Source: Aristaeella lactis | GTDB lineage: Bacteria; Bacillota; Clostridia; Christensenellales; Aristaeellaceae | Assembly (NCBI RefSeq): GCF_018118585.1 | Contig: NZ_CP069421.1 | Span: 1,612,001 to 1,676,000, forward strand | DNA: 64,000 bases | Direction: 5' to 3' | Shown here: positions 51,903 to 63,200 of the stretch, piece by piece | Layout: the number at the start of each line of letters is the position of its first letter | Position numbering within the stretch: position 1 is the first letter of the stretch | Position numbers and translations under genes: made by a program | The notes under the pieces: generated by a model | What the model was told of the DNA's origin: nothing | Database searches by the model: none | What the model saw: only the letters and a program-made list of their open reading frames with translations

Positions 51903-54825
51903 TGTCAGTCTTCTTCACTTCTACGTGGGTCTTGGCGTCTTCAACCAGGATCACGGTCTTGCCGTTCTCGTCCACGGTCCTCGCGCCAACAACCGTTACC
52001 TTACCGGTCTCGTCCACCCAGAACTTGATGTCGGTTACTACGGTGTAGCCTTCCGGTGCCACGGTCTCACGCAGTGTGTATACGTTTTCTTCGCCTGTCT
52101 TCAGGCCTTCGATGATGTGGTTGCCGTTCTCTGTGCTGGTCCAGGAATCGAATTCCTTGTCGTCCTTGTCCAGAACAACCAGCTTCGCGCCCGCGACTTC
52201 CTTGCCATTGGCAATATCAGTCTTCTTCACTTCCACGTGGGTCTTGGCGTCTTCAACCAGGATCACGGTCTTGCCGTTCTCGTCCACGGTCTTCGCGCCA
52301 ACAACCGTTACCTTACCGGTCTCGTCCACCCAGAACTTGATGTCGGTTACTACGGTGTAGCCTTCCGGTGCCACGGTCTCACGCAGTGTGTATACGTTTT
52401 CTTCGCCTGTCTTCAGGCCTTCGATGATGTGGTTGCCGTTCTCTGTGCTGGTCCAGGAATCGAATTCCTTGTCGTCCTTGTCCAGAACGACCAGCTTCGC
52501 GCCTTCGACTTCCTTGCCATTGGCAATGTCAGTCTTCTTCACTTCCACGTGAGTCTTGGCGTCTTCAACCAGGATCACGGTCTTGCCGTTCTCGTCCACG
52601 GTCCTCGCGCCAACAACCGTTACCTTACCGGTTTCGTCCACCCAGAACTTGATATCGGTTACTACGGTGTAGCCTTCCGGTGCCACGGTCTCACGCAGTG
52701 TGTATACGTTTTCTTCGCCTGTCTTCAGGCCTTCGATGATGTGGTTGCCGTTCTCTGTGCTGGTCCAGGAATCGAATTCCTTGTCGTCCTTGTCCAGAAC
52801 GACCAGCTTCGCGCCTTCGACTTCCTTGCCATTGGCAATGTCAGTCTTCTTCACTTCCACGTGAGTCTTGGCGTCTTCAACCAGGATCACGGTCTTGCCG
52901 TTCTCGTCCACGGTCCTCGCGCCAACAACCGTTACCTTACCGGTTTCGTCCACCCAGAACTTGATATCGGTTACTACGGTGTAGCCTTCCGGTGCCACGG
53001 TCTCACGCAGTGTGTATACGTTTTCTTCGCCTGTCTTCAGGCCTTCGATGATGTGGTTGCCGTTCTCTGTGCTGGTCCAGGAATCGAATTCCTTGTCGTC
53101 CTTGTCCAGAACAACCAGCTTCGCGCCCGCGACTTCCTTGCCATTGGCAATATCAGTCTTCTTCACTTCCACGTGGGTCTTGGCGTCTTCAACCAGGATC
53201 ACGGTCTTGCCGTTCTCGTCCACGGTCCTCGCGCCAACAACCGTTACCTTACCGGTTTCGTCCACCCAGAACTTGATGTCGGTTACTACGGTGTAGCCTT
53301 CCGGTGCCACGGTCTCACGCAGTGTGTATACGTTTTCTTCGCCTGTCTTCAGGCCTTCGATGATGTGGTTGCCGTTCTCTGTGCTGGTCCAGGAATCGAA
53401 TTCCTTGTCGTCCTTGTCCAGAACGACCAGCTTCGCGCCTTCGACTTCCTTGCCATTGGCAATGTCAGTCTTCTTCACTTCTACGTGGGTCTTGGCGTCT
53501 TCAACCAGGATCACGGTCTTGCCGTTCTCGTCCACGGTCCTCGCGCCAACAACCGTTACCTTACCGGTCTCGTCCACCCAGAACTTGATGTCGGTTACTA
53601 CGGTGTAGCCTTCCGGTGCCACGGTCTCACGCAGTGTGTATACGTTTTCTTCGCCTGTCTTCAGGCCTTCGATGATGTGGTTGCCGTTCTCTGTGCTGGT
53701 CCAGGAATCGAATTCCTTGTCGTCCTTGTCCAGAACAACCAGCTTCGCGCCCGCGACTTCCTTGCCATTGGCAATATCAGTCTTCTTCACTTCCACGTGG
53801 GTCTTGGCGTCTTCAACCAGGATCACGGTCTTGCCGTTCTCGTCCACGGTCTTCGCGCCAACAACCGTTACCTTACCGGTCTCGTCCACCCAGAACTTGA
53901 TGTCGGTTACTACGGTGTAGCCTTCCGGTGCCACGGTCTCACGCAGTGTGTATACGTTTTCTTCGCCTGTCTTCAGGCCTTCGATGATGTGGTTGCCGTT
54001 CTCTGTGCTGGTCCAGGAATCGAATTCCTTGTCGTCCTTGTCCAGAACGACCAGCTTCGCGCCTTCGACTTCCTTGCCATTGGCAATGTCAGTCTTCTTC
54101 ACTTCCACGTGAGTCTTGGCGTCTTCAACCAGGATCACGGTCTTGCCGTTCTCGTCCACGGTCCTCGCGCCAACAACCGTTACCTTACCGGTTTCGTCCA
54201 CCCAGAACTTGATATCGGTTACTACGGTGTAGCCTTCCGGTGCCACGGTCTCACGCAGTGTGTATACGTTTTCTTCGCCTGTCTTCAGGCCTTCGATGAT
54301 GTGGTTGCCGTTCTCTGTGCTGGTCCAGGAATCGAATTCCTTGTCGTCCTTGTCCAGAACGACCAGCTTCGCGCCTTCGACTTCCTTGCCATTGGCAATG
54401 TCAGTCTTCTTCACTTCCACGTGAGTCTTGGCGTCTTCAACCAGGATCACGGTCTTGCCGTTCTCGTCCACGGTCCTCGCGCCAACAACCGTTACCTTAC
54501 CGGTTTCGTCCACCCAGAACTTGATATCGGTTACTACGGTGTAGCCTTCCGGTGCCACGGTCTCACGCAGTGTGTATACGTTTTCTTCGCCTGTCTTCAG
54601 GCCTTCGATGATGTGGTTGCCGTTCTCTGTGCTGGTCCAGGAATCGAATTCCTTGTCGTCCTTGTCCAGAACAACCAGCTTCGCGCCCGCGACTTCCTTG
54701 CCATTGGCAATATCAGTCTTCTTCACTTCCACGTGGGTCTTGGCGTCTTCAACCAGGATCACGGTCTTGCCGTTCTCGTCCACGGTCCTCGCGCCAACAA
54801 CCGTTACCTTACCGGTTTCGTCCAC
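51754..54825 (-). CDS. Giant Cna_B protein, fragment 2 (SpaA-like 104-residue units)
   Basis: An open frame of 1023 codons, nearly ten tandem copies of one SpaA-like unit. Unit landmarks are VEVKKTDIANGKEV, GAKLVVLDKDDKEFDSW, NGNHIIEGLKTG and LRETVAPEGYTVV. The predicted start is a GTG in the middle of a unit (VDETGKV), just after the 2-bp gap at 54842. The last 42 or so residues (after GKEVE) are out of frame because of the extra T at 51879-51881. Both ends are therefore frame-shift artefacts of the larger gene, not real gene borders. Units alternate between KEVAGAK and KEVEGAK and between GARTV and GAKTV with a period of five units. Confidence 0.75.
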   Translation of the reverse strand: MDETGKVTVVGARTVDENGKTVILVEDAKTHVEVKKTDIANGKEVAGAKLVVLDKDDKEFDSWTSTENGNHIIEGLKTGEENVYTLRETVAPEGYTVVTDIKFWVDETGKVTVVGARTVDENGKTVILVEDAKTHVEVKKTDIANGKEVEGAKLVVLDKDDKEFDSWTSTENGNHIIEGLKTGEENVYTLRETVAPEGYTVVTDIKFWVDETGKVTVVGARTVDENGKTVILVEDAKTHVEVKKTDIANGKEVEGAKLVVLDKDDKEFDSWTSTENGNHIIEGLKTGEENVYTLRETVAPEGYTVVTDIKFWVDETGKVTVVGAKTVDENGKTVILVEDAKTHVEVKKTDIANGKEVAGAKLVVLDKDDKEFDSWTSTENGNHIIEGLKTGEENVYTLRETVAPEGYTVVTDIKFWVDETGKVTVVGARTVDENGKTVILVEDAKTHVEVKKTDIANGKEVEGAKLVVLDKDDKEFDSWTSTENGNHIIEGLKTGEENVYTLRETVAPEGYTVVTDIKFWVDETGKVTVVGARTVDENGKTVILVEDAKTHVEVKKTDIANGKEVAGAKLVVLDKDDKEFDSWTSTENGNHIIEGLKTGEENVYTLRETVAPEGYTVVTDIKFWVDETGKVTVVGARTVDENGKTVILVEDAKTHVEVKKTDIANGKEVEGAKLVVLDKDDKEFDSWTSTENGNHIIEGLKTGEENVYTLRETVAPEGYTVVTDIKFWVDETGKVTVVGARTVDENGKTVILVEDAKTHVEVKKTDIANGKEVEGAKLVVLDKDDKEFDSWTSTENGNHIIEGLKTGEENVYTLRETVAPEGYTVVTDIKFWVDETGKVTVVGAKTVDENGKTVILVEDAKTHVEVKKTDIANGKEVAGAKLVVLDKDDKEFDSWTSTENGNHIIEGLKTGEENVYTLRETVAPEGYTVVTDIKFWVDETGKVTVVGARTVDENGKTVILVEDAKTHVEVKKTDIANGKEVERREAGRSGQGRQGIRFLDQHRERQPHHRRPEDRRRKRIHTA

Positions 54826-55001
54826 CCAGAACTTGATGTCGGACTACGGTGTAGCCTTCCGGTGCCACGGTCTCACGCAGTGTGTATACGTTTTCTTCGC
54901 CTGTCTTCAGGCCTTCGATGATGTGGTTGCCGTTCTCTGTGCTGGTCCAGGAATCGAATTCCTTGTCGTCCTTGTCCAGAACGACCAGCTTCGCGCCTTC
55001 G
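51882..55001 (-). repeat. Exact 1560-bp tandem duplication within the SpaA array
   Basis: Five-unit blocks 51882-53441 and 53442-55001 appear identical wherever I compared them line by line, up to the 2-bp deletion after 54842. Identity stops just outside: differences appear near 53570/55130 on the right, and an extra T lies at 51879-51881 on the left. Confidence 0.75.
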
Positions 55002-57730
55002 ACTTCCTTGCCATTGGCAATGTCAGTCTTCTTCACTTCTACGTGGGTCTTGGCGTCTTCAACCAGGATCACGGTCTTGCCGTTCTCGTCCACGGTCCTC
55101 GCGCCAACAACCGTTACCTTACCGGTTTCGTCCACCCAGAACTTGATATCGGTTACTACGGTGTAGCCTTCCGGTGCCACGGTCTCACGCAGTGTGTATA
55201 CGTTTTCTTCGCCTGTCTTCAGGCCTTCGATGATGTGGTTGCCGTTCTCTGTGCTGGTCCAGGAATCGAATTCCTTGTCGTCCTTGTCCAGAACAACCAG
55301 CTTCGCGCCCGCGACTTCCTTGCCATTGGCAATATCAGTCTTCTTCACTTCCACGTGGGTCTTGGCGTCTTCAACCAGGATCACGGTCTTGCCGTTCTCG
55401 TCCACGGTCCTCGCGCCAACAACCGTTACCTTACCGGTTTCGTCCACCCAGAACTTGATGTCGGTTACTACGGTGTAGCCTTCCGGTGCCACGGTCTCAC
55501 GCAGTGTGTATACGTTTTCTTCGCCTGTCTTCAGGCCTTCGATGATGTGGTTGCCGTTCTCTGTGCTGGTCCAGGAATCGAATTCCTTGTCGTCCTTGTC
55601 CAGAACGACCAGCTTCGCGCCTTCGACTTCCTTGCCATTGGCAATGTCAGTCTTCTTCACTTCTACGTGGGTCTTGGCGTCTTCAACCAGGATCACGGTC
55701 TTGCCGTTCTCGTCCACGGTCCTCGCGCCAACAACCGTTACCTTACCGGTCTCGTCCACCCAGAACTTGATGTCGGTTACTACGGTGTAGCCTTCCGGTG
55801 CCACGGTCTCACGCAGTGTGTATACGTTTTCTTCGCCTGTCTTCAGGCCTTCGATGATGTGGTTGCCGTTCTCTGTGCTGGTCCAGGAATCGAATTCCTT
55901 GTCGTCCTTGTCCAGAACAACCAGCTTCGCGCCTTCGACTTCCTTGCCATTGGCAATGTCAGTCTTCTTCACTTCTACGTGGGTCTTGGCGTCTTCAACC
56001 AGGATCACGGTCTTGCCGTTCTCATCCACGGTCCTCGCGCCAACAACCGTTACCTTACCGGTCTCGTCCACCCAGAACTTGATATCGGTTACTACGGTGT
56101 AGCCTTCCGGTGCCACGGTCTCACGCAGCGTGTATACGTTTTCTTCGCCTGTCTTCAGGCCTTCGATGATGTGGTTGCCGTTCTCTGTGCTGGTCCAGGA
56201 ATCGAATTCCTTGTCGTCCTTGTCCAGAACGACCAGCTTCGCGCCTTCGACTTCCTTGCCATTGGCAATGTCAGTCTTCTTCACTTCCACGTGAGTCTTG
56301 GCGTCTTCAACCAGGATCACGGTCTTGCCGTTCTCGTCCACGGTCCTCGCGCCAACAACCGTTACCTTACCGGTTTCGTCCACCCAGAACTTGATATCGG
56401 TTACTACGGTGTAGCCTTCCGGTGCCACGGTCTCACGCAGCGTGTATACGTTGTCAGAACCTGTCTTCAGGCCTTCGATGATGTGGTTGCCGTTCTCTGT
56501 GCTGGTCCAGGAATCGAATTCCTTGTCGTCCTTGTCCAGAACAACCAGCTTCGCGCCCGCGACTTCCTTGCCATTGGCAATATCAGTCTTCTTCACTTCC
56601 ACGTGGGTCTTGGCGTCTTCAACCAGGATCACGGTCTTGCCGTTCTCGTCCACGGTCCTCGCGCCAACAACCGTTACCTTACCGGTTTCGTCCACCCAGA
56701 ACTTGATGTCGGTTACTACGGTGTAGCCTTCCGGTGCCACGGTCTCACGCAGTGTGTATACGTTTTCTTCGCCTGTCTTCAGGCCTTCGATGATGTGGTT
56801 GCCGTTCTCTGTGCTGGTCCAGGAATCGAATTCCTTGTCGTCCTTGTCCAGAACGACCAGCTTCGCGCCCGCGACTTCCTTGCCATTGGCAATGTCAGTC
56901 TTCTTCACTTCTACGTGGGTCACACTGTTTGTAATGGTGTAAGCCCATGCGTTCTCAGAAACTTTGGTAATAACCGGCTTCTTATATCCGGGCACCTGGG
57001 CTTCTGTTACCGTGTACACGATCTCGTTGTTGTTATCCAGCTTAACCAGATCGTTCCAGGTATATTTCCAGCCATTCTCTTCATTCAGTTCAACAGCAGC
57101 GCCAAGGTTATTTCCGTCAGCCTGCAGCTGAACCATAACTTTTTCAGGACGTGTATTGCTCTTGTTGTCATCATCGTCCCAAATCTTCTCAACGGTAACC
57201 TGGGTTGTCTTCAGCGTATTCGTAATCCTGGTACCGCTGATGACCTTGTCAAAGCCGGGAACTTCCGCTTCATCTACTGTGTAGACGATCTCGGTTGTGC
57301 CGTCTGCGCGGTACTTCGGCAGATCCTTGGACGTGAAGCTCCACTTGCCGTCCTCGCCCGCCTTCACGGTCAGGGTATCAACAGTTGTTGTGCCGTCCTT
57401 AATGTATACGGTGATCTCTTCAGGCAACAGCTCGTTGTTGCCCTTCAGATCCCAGACCTTTTCACCGCTGACCTTCGTCAGTTCAGGTACATAGGTATTC
57501 TTGATGTTATTGCCGGTGACGACCTTGCTGAAGCCGTCCGGTACCTTTTCATCCACACTGTAGGCGATCTCGGTCTTACCGTCTGCACGGTACTTCGGCA
57601 GATCCCTGGAGGTGAATGTCCACTTGTTGTCCTTGCCCGCCTTTACGGTCAGGGTATCAACCGTCTTCTCGCCGTCCTTGATGTATACGGTGATGCTCTC
57701 GGGCATGAGCGTTGCGTCATAGCCCTGCAT
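54809..57730 (-). CDS. Giant Cna_B protein, fragment 3
   Basis: An open frame of 973 codons. It begins inside a B-type module (MQGYDATLMPESI), 110 bp after the 2-bp deletion at 57840, continues with the sixth A module (KVWDLKGNNELLPEEI) and one linking Cna_B (EKIWDDDDNKSNTRPEKV), and then seven SpaA-like 104-residue units. The end (VVRHQVLGGRNR) is out of frame after the deletion at 54842. One unit has GLKTGSDNVYTL where all others have GLKTGEENVYTL. As with fragment 2, the borders are frame-shift artefacts. In the native gene this part joins the varied N-terminal modules to the SpaA array. Confidence 0.75.
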   Translation of the reverse strand: MQGYDATLMPESITVYIKDGEKTVDTLTVKAGKDNKWTFTSRDLPKYRADGKTEIAYSVDEKVPDGFSKVVTGNNIKNTYVPELTKVSGEKVWDLKGNNELLPEEITVYIKDGTTTVDTLTVKAGEDGKWSFTSKDLPKYRADGTTEIVYTVDEAEVPGFDKVISGTRITNTLKTTQVTVEKIWDDDDNKSNTRPEKVMVQLQADGNNLGAAVELNEENGWKYTWNDLVKLDNNNEIVYTVTEAQVPGYKKPVITKVSENAWAYTITNSVTHVEVKKTDIANGKEVAGAKLVVLDKDDKEFDSWTSTENGNHIIEGLKTGEENVYTLRETVAPEGYTVVTDIKFWVDETGKVTVVGARTVDENGKTVILVEDAKTHVEVKKTDIANGKEVAGAKLVVLDKDDKEFDSWTSTENGNHIIEGLKTGSDNVYTLRETVAPEGYTVVTDIKFWVDETGKVTVVGARTVDENGKTVILVEDAKTHVEVKKTDIANGKEVEGAKLVVLDKDDKEFDSWTSTENGNHIIEGLKTGEENVYTLRETVAPEGYTVVTDIKFWVDETGKVTVVGARTVDENGKTVILVEDAKTHVEVKKTDIANGKEVEGAKLVVLDKDDKEFDSWTSTENGNHIIEGLKTGEENVYTLRETVAPEGYTVVTDIKFWVDETGKVTVVGARTVDENGKTVILVEDAKTHVEVKKTDIANGKEVEGAKLVVLDKDDKEFDSWTSTENGNHIIEGLKTGEENVYTLRETVAPEGYTVVTDIKFWVDETGKVTVVGARTVDENGKTVILVEDAKTHVEVKKTDIANGKEVAGAKLVVLDKDDKEFDSWTSTENGNHIIEGLKTGEENVYTLRETVAPEGYTVVTDIKFWVDETGKVTVVGARTVDENGKTVILVEDAKTHVEVKKTDIANGKEVEGAKLVVLDKDDKEFDSWTSTENGNHIIEGLKTGEENVYTLRETVAPEGYTVVRHQVLGGRNR

Positions 57731-60250
57731 ATCCCAGGTCTTTTCACCGCTGACATTCGTGGTCTTCAGCGTATTGGTGATCCGGTTGCCGTCTATGACC
57801 TTATCGAAGCCGGGTACTTCCGCTTCATCTACTGTGTAGAATTTCAGTCGTTCCGTCTGCGCGGTACTTAGGCAGATCCTTGGACGTGAAGCTCCACTTG
57901 CCGTCCTCGCCTGCCTTCACGGTCAGTTCTTCAACGGTCTTTTCGCCGTCCTTGATGTAGACCGTGATCTGCTTGGGCAGCAGCTCGTTGTTGCCCTTCA
58001 GGTTCCAGACCTTCTCGCCGCTGACCTTCGTCAGATCAGGTACATAGGTATTCTTGATGTTGCTGCCGGTGACGACCTTGCTGAAGCCGTCCGGTACCTT
58101 TTCATCCACACTGTAGGCGATCTCGGTCTTGCCGTCTGCACGGTACTTCGGCAGATCCCTGGAGGTGAATGTCCACTTGTTGTCCTTGCCGGCCTTTACG
58201 GTCAGGGTATCAACCGTCTTCTCGCCGTCCTTGATGTATACGGTGATGCTCTCAGGCATGAGCGTTGCGTCATAGCCCTGCATATCCCAAGTCTTTTCAC
58301 CGCTGACATTCGTGGTCTTCAGCGTATTGGTGATCCGGTTGCCGTCTATGACCTTATCGAAGCCGGGTACTTCCGCTTCATCTACTGTGTAGACAATTTC
58401 AGTCGTTCCGTCTGCGCGGTACTTAGGCAGATCCTTGGACGTGAAGCTCCACTTGCCGTCCTCGCCTGCCTTCACGGTCAGTTCTTCAACGGTCTTTTCG
58501 CCGTCCTTGATGTAGACCGTGATCTGCTTGGGCAGCAGCTCGTTGTTGCCCTTCAGGTTCCAGACCTTTTCACCGCTGACCTTCGTCAGTTCAGGTACAT
58601 AGGTGTTCTTGATGTTATTGCCGGTGACGACCTTGCTGAAGCCGTCCGGTACCTTTTCATCCACACTGTAGGCGATCTCGGTCTTGCCGTCTGCACGGTA
58701 CTTCGGCAGATCCCTGGAGGTGAATGTCCACTTGTTGTCCTTGCCGGCCTTTACGGTCAGGGTATCAACCGTCTTCTCGCCGTCCTTGATGTATACGGTG
58801 ATGCTCTCGGGCATGAGCGTTGCGTCATAGCCCTGCATATCCCAGGTCTTTTCGCCGCTGACGTTCGTGGTCTTCAGCGTATTCGTGATCCGGTTGCCGT
58901 CAATGACCTTATCGAAGCCGGGTACTTCCGCTTCATCTACTGTGTAGACAATTTCAGTCGTTCCGTCTGCGCGGTACTTAGGCAGATCCTTGGACGTGAA
59001 GCTCCACTTGCCGTCCTCGCCTGCCTTCACGGTCAGTTCTTCAACGGTCTTTTCGCCGTCCTTGATGTAGACCGTGATCTGCTTGGGCAGCAGCTCGTTG
59101 TTGCCCTTCAGGTTCCAGACCTTTTCACCGCTGACCTTCGTCAGTTCAGGTACATAGGTGTTCTTGATGTTATTGCCGGTGACGACCTTGCTGAAGCCGT
59201 CCGGTACCTTTTCATCCACACTGTAGGCGATCTCGGTCTTGCCGTCTGCGCGGTACTTCGGCAGATCCCTGGAGGTGAATGTCCACTTGTTGTCCTTGCC
59301 GGCCTTTACGGTCAGGGTATCAACCGTCTTCTCGCCGTCCTTGATGTATACGGTGATGCTCTCGGGCATGAGCGTTGCGTCATAGCCCTGCATATCCCAG
59401 GTCTTTTCGCCGCTGACGTTCGTGGTCTTCAGCGTGTTGGTGATCCGGTTGCCGTCGATGACCTTATCGAAGCCGGGAACTTCCGCTTCATCTACTGTGT
59501 AGACGATCTCTGTCTTTCCGTCTGCGCGGTACTTAGGCAGATCCTTGGACGTGAAGCTCCACTTGCCGTCTTCGCCCGCCTTCACGGTCAGGGTATCGAC
59601 AGTGCTTTCGCCGTCCTTAATGTATACGGTGATCTCTTCGGGCAGCAGTTCGTCGTTGCCCTTCAGGTTCCAGACCTTTTCGCCGCTGACCTTCGTCAGA
59701 TCAGGTACATAGGTATTCTTGATGTTGCTGCCGGTGACAACCTTGCTGAAACCGTCCGGTACCTTTTCATCCACACTGTAGGCGATCTCGGTCTTACCGT
59801 CTGCACGGTACTTCGGCAGATCCCTGGAGGTGAATGTCCACTTGTTGTCCTTGCCGGCCTTTACGGTCAGGGTATCAACAGTCGTTTCGCCGTCCTTGAT
59901 GTATACGGTGATGCTCTCGGGCATGAGCGTTGCGTCATAGCCCTGCATATCCCAGGTCTTTTCGCCGCTGACGTTCGTGGTCTTCAGCGTGTTGGTGATC
60001 CGGTTGCCGTCGATGACCTTATCGAAGCCGGGAACTTCCGCTTCATCTACTGTGTAGACGATCTCTGTCTTTCCGTCTGCGCGGTACTTAGGCAGATCCT
60101 TGGACGTGAAGCTCCACTTGCCGTCTTCGCCCGCCTTCACAGTCAGGGTATCGACAGTGGTCGTGCCGTCCTTGATGTATACGGTGATCTCTTCAGGCAG
60201 CAGCTCGTTGTTGCCCTTCAGGTTCCAGACCTTTTCGCCGCTGATATTCG
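57225..60250 (-). repeat. Alternating A/B Cna_B array, 11 modules, 555-bp period
   Basis: Six A modules (SGEKVWNLKGN...LLPEEI or LLPKQI) alternate with five B modules (SGEKTWDMQGYDATLMPESI). The same A-module point recurs at 57333, 57886, 58441, 58996, 59551 and 60106: steps of 555 bp, except one of 553 that contains the 2-bp deletion. The A modules differ mostly at LLPEEI/LLPKQI and TVDTL/TVEEL; B modules are almost identical. Confidence 0.9.
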
Positions 60251-63200
60251 TGGTGATCAGGGTGTTCGTAACAGTAAAGACGAAGGATCCATCCTTTTTC
60301 TGGCTGATTCTCGCGGAATAGTTGGCTACCGGCTCTTCGGTAACCATATAGGTAATATTCTTTCCCTTATTCTTTTTCGCGAGCTTTGTCCAGGTATAAG
60401 TCCAATGGTTCTCTTCATTCAGCGTGACAGATCCAACCTTGGCTCCGTCAGCCAGCAGGTTAACAGTCACCTCATCAGGACGATAACCAAATACATTGTC
60501 ATAGTCCTTCCATTCCTTGGTGACCTCAACTTCAGTCTCTTCGGTTGTATGAGTATTGGTCAGGGTTGTAACAGTGCCGTTTGCACTATTTCCGGTCAGT
60601 GTATATCCTGCCGGCACATCTTTTTCAGTCCAGGTGTAGCTGATCAGCTGTCCGCCTGCATACTTCGGCAGATCCTTGACAGTTGCGGACCAGTTATTGT
60701 CCTTGTCGAGCGTCACTTCTGTGCCGTTGCTCAGGACAACAGTCAGGCTTGCAGGACGAATGGCATCCTGGTCTTCGTTATCGTTCCAGACCTTCTTAAC
60801 AGTTGCTTCGGTCTTTGCCGGAGTATGAGCATTCGTGACGGTGTAAGAGAAGGTTCCTTCCCCGTCAGATGTGATAGTCGCCTTATAGCCTGTAACCTCG
60901 TCTTCAGTAACCGTATAGGCAATGTCTTTACCGCCGGCCTTCTTATCGAGTTCACTCCAGCTGTAAGCCCAGCCGTTGCCCTCGTTCAGTTCAACAGCCT
61001 CTTTTTCTGTACCGTCAGCCAACAGTCTGACCGTTACTTTGTCAGGACGGATGCCATCCTGGTTTCCGGCGTCCTCCCAAACCTTCTTCACGGATACTTC
61101 GGTGTTTTCCGGTACATGCGTATTCGTTACGTCATACTCGAAATTGCCGTTCTTGCCCTTGTTGATGGAGATTTCGGTTTCATAATGTTCCACCGGTTCT
61201 TCTTCAACAGTGTATTTAATATTTTTGCCCTTCTCTTTCTTGGGCAGCTTATGCCAGGTATAGGTCCACTTATTGCTCTCGTCCAGCGTGACGCTCTTGA
61301 TCTTCTTTCCGTTTGCCAGCAGGTTAACCGTTACAGACTCGGGCCTGTAACCATCCTGATCGTTTGCGTCATCCCAGACCTTAGTGACCGTCAGTTCAGT
61401 TTCTTCGCTGGTATGGCTGTTTGTCACGTCATACTCGAAGTGTCCTTCTTCTCCGGCAACAGGAGAAATACTGGATGTATAGTTTGCCACCGGATCCTCT
61501 GCCACGGTGTAAACAATTTCTATTCCGTCCTTTTTCTTCTGCAGGCCGGTGAAAGTATAACTCCAGCAGTTGCTTTCATCCAGTTTGGCTGTTTTGCCGG
61601 TGTCCACGCCGTCAGCCAGCAGCTTGACGATCACTTCTTCCGGCCGGTAGCCATCCTGGTCTTCATCGTCTTCCCAGATCTTGTTTACCTTAACCTGGGT
61701 CTCTTCAGGTGTGTGGCTGTTGGTCAGACTGGTAATTGTACCCTGCTTATCAGTGTTCGTCAGGGTATATTCATCCGGCAGATTCTTCTCGGTCCATGTA
61801 TAGTTGATCAGGGATCCGTTGGAATACTTCGGCAGGTTTGAAATTTTCGCTTCCCAACCGTTTTCTTCGTTCAGAACCACTTCCTGACCGTTGCTCAGCG
61901 TGACAGTTAGGCTCTCCGGACGATAACCATCCTGGTCATTTGCATCGTCCCAAACCTTCTTAACGGAAACTTCCGTCTTTTCAAGGTTGTGGGTGTTTGT
62001 CAGAGAAGTGATTGTTCCTTCTGTACTGTTGCCCGTCAGGGTATAACCTGCCGGTACATTGTTTTCTCTCCAGCTGTAGGAAATCAGTTGCCCGTTATTG
62101 TACTTCGCCAAATGCTCAACTGTAGCAGTCCAGTTGTTCGCTGCGTTCAGCGTCACGGTGGCAACCACTGTTGTCCCGTTCATCAGGTCAACAGTCAGGC
62201 TGCCAGGCCGCTTTCCATCATTATTATCCGAGTCGTCCCAGATTTTCCTGACGGTCGCGGAAGTTTCTTCTTCCGTATTCGTGATTGTAACTTTATTTGT
62301 GCCGTTTCCGCTGTAGGAATTGCTGGCTGCTCCAATCGCGGAAGTTTCCACTATATAATAGGTAAGATTGTAGATAGATCCATCTGTCTCATACAGATGC
62401 TTCGGCAGATTCTCCCACTTATACTTCCAGTTGTTGGACTTGCTCAACCTCTGAGTGTCAACAACTGTGTACTCTTTACCGCCAGTGATTTCAGAAACAG
62501 ACTTCAGTCCACTTTGGATCGGTCCAACCGTATTGGTGGGAGTGTAGGAGATATCGGTGAAGCCTGCGGCCGCGATAAAGAATCGAGGATCTAACGCTGT
62601 TCTGTTCTGTTTTGTATCCAGATTCTTTATGCTAGAAGACTCTCCATTTGGAGCAGGTGACAATTGTAAAGAGTTAGTAACAACATTACCCCAGTTACTA
62701 TTGCTTGTGTCTGTCAGTTTAATCGTTTTATTAGAATCCATGGTAACAGAGAAATGGTCCCCACCATTTCCTATTGTTCCATTGACAGCACCGGATAATT
62801 TTATTCCTTCATATGGATGCCACCATTGATTGCCATTGTCAAACCAGAATTCAACCGTTGTACCGCCCTTATACTTATACTCAACGGACAGATTGTTTTG
62901 TGAACTCACAAAACGCAATGTATAAGTAGGCACAGGTGTAGGCTTGGGGGGAGGCGTAGGTGTTGTCGCTGGCTCATCAGTATCGAACTCCGTCGGCTGA
63001 TCAGTTGGCTGTTCGCCATGACCCTGCTGCAGCAAAGACTTGACTGCAATCAGCTTCACTTCAACGCTGTCCGCAGTATGTTCACCGGTCGTATCAACAT
63101 AGGTAATCTTGCCGTTTTTGTATTCAGCCCTCTGCCACTTCTTCTGTACTTCAAGATCAGTATACTGTTTCTTGTAGTTGTTGAAGGTGCCGACGTTGCC

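Larger units (their letters stand above)
51620..56920 (-). repeat. 17 tandem copies of a 312-bp SpaA-like unit
   Basis: The same word (GATGATGTGGTTGCCG) recurs every 312 bp from about 51798 to 56789, 17 times, with one 310-bp step at the 54842 deletion. Units differ at only a handful of bases. The left end passes into three clearly diverged units and the right end into an unrelated Cna_B module. Confidence 0.92.

Noticed and set aside
51620-56920. CRISPR-like or satellite array
   Set aside because: The 312-bp period is a multiple of three and encodes a conserved protein module, so it is a coding repeat.
51763-57871. Plus-strand frames of about 1050-1100 codons and many identical 94-codon frames in the SpaA array
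   Set aside because: They repeat with the 312-bp unit and have the skewed composition of antisense translation; the minus-strand reading has a clear SpaA-like fold.
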